A stretch of 64,000 bases of DNA, taken from an uncultured Lachnospiraceae bacterium (GTDB lineage: Bacteria > Bacillota > Clostridia > Lachnospirales > Lachnospiraceae). The first letter of the stretch is position 1, and each line of letters starts with the position of its first letter. The notes beneath the pieces are model-generated. The model saw nothing but the letters and a program-made list of their open reading frames with translations, made no database searches and was not told the DNA's origin. The DNA is taken from positions 1 through 64,000 of the forward strand of contig CAJUTU010000010.1 in assembly GCA_910589385.1 (NCBI GenBank). The letters are read 5' to 3'. Position numbers and translations under genes: made by a program. Of this stretch, positions 63,875-64,000 are shown piece after piece.

Positions 63875-64000
63875 TATTGGACAGAGTGACCAAACATTTT
63901 AAAAATAAGATTGCTGTAGATGCAGTATCCTTATCTATGCAGCAGGGAGTCTATGGATTTCTGGGCGCAAACGGGGCGGGGAAGACCACACTGCTCCGAA
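63862..64000 (+). CDS. ABC transporter ATP-binding protein, 5' part
   Basis: The first 46 codons are in the window. MPELVLDRVTKHFKNKIAVD is followed by GVYGFLGANGAGKTTLLR, a Walker A of the multidrug/lantibiotic-export ATPase type. GGAGGGG precedes the ATG. The signature and Walker B lie beyond the window. Confidence 0.88.
   Translation, partial: MPELVLDRVTKHFKNKIAVDAVSLSMQQGVYGFLGANGAGKTTLLR

Noticed and set aside
1..64000. CRISPR arrays, tRNA or rRNA genes, riboswitches, integrases
   Set aside because: No regularly spaced repeats, tRNA cloverleaf with CCA end, conserved riboswitch core or recombinase motif was seen on either strand by eye.

Overview
The window looks like the chromosome of a gut-type Clostridia species, most likely Lachnospiraceae. 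The reasons are strong AGGAGG-type ribosome binding sites, moderate GC with AT-rich intergenic regions, YesM/YesN two-component systems, DUF624 (YesL-like) proteins, lipoprotein sugar-binding proteins with MalF/MalG-type permeases, GPH symporters, and AAA-ATPase/PD-(D/E)XK genes typical of that family. Species cannot be fixed from the sequence alone. Most of the window is dedicated to taking up and hydrolysing plant- or host-derived glycosides. No tRNA, rRNA, CRISPR array, IS element or prophage was seen.

Layout. 1-2.1 kb: a partial gene end and an intact AAA-ATPase/PD-(D/E)XK gene. 2.3-7.2 kb: an AraC regulator, a GH78 rhamnosidase pseudogene that has lost two internal blocks, and an endoglycoceramidase-like GH5. 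7.3-9.5 kb: LysR, a LysE-type exporter and a GNAT acetyltransferase. 9.6-10.2 kb: gene debris (SerC, a GH78 tail, TetR). 10.4-17.2 kb: GPH symporter, GH3 and GH78, plausibly for rhamnosyl-glucosides. 17.3-19 kb: more debris (a GH94 tail and a decayed second AAA-ATPase). 19-24.1 kb: an OmpR-type regulator, kinase and FtsX-type ABC exporter module in which every gene starts with TTG or GTG. 24.1-33.3 kb: divergent YesMN and an ABC importer with a GH31 alpha-xylosidase and DUF624. 33.4-34 kb: a YoeB/RelB-type toxin-antitoxin pair bracketed by two related hairpins. 34.3-39.1 kb: AraC, GPH symporter, aldo/keto reductase and serine hydrolase. 39.2-48.2 kb: an operon with amidohydrolase, ABC importer, aldo/keto reductase, iron alcohol dehydrogenase and GH112 phosphorylase. 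48.2-51.2 kb: an OmpR-type two-component pair and a membrane protein. 51.4-61.5 kb: ABC importer, YesM (frameshifted), YesN, a beta-xylosidase-type GH3 and a DUF4340-like lipoprotein. 61.6-64 kb: DUF624, a structured intergenic element, ECF sigma, a membrane protein and the start of an ABC ATPase.

How it works together. None of the glycosidases or the phosphorylase shows a signal peptide, so the strategy appears to be importing small glycosides by ABC or GPH transporters and cleaving them in the cytosol. Each locus has its own sensor or regulator (AraC, YesMN). Two unlinked operons share an ATCGAT-centred palindrome, which suggests a common LacI-type repressor encoded elsewhere. Two other loci share a nearly identical promoter-region element of about 39 bp.

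The less ordinary signals are the shared operators, the GH112 operon without the usual lacto-N-biose pathway genes, the many decaying genes with block deletions, the hairpin-bracketed toxin-antitoxin unit, and the tandem UUC-loop hairpins near 62.3 kb.
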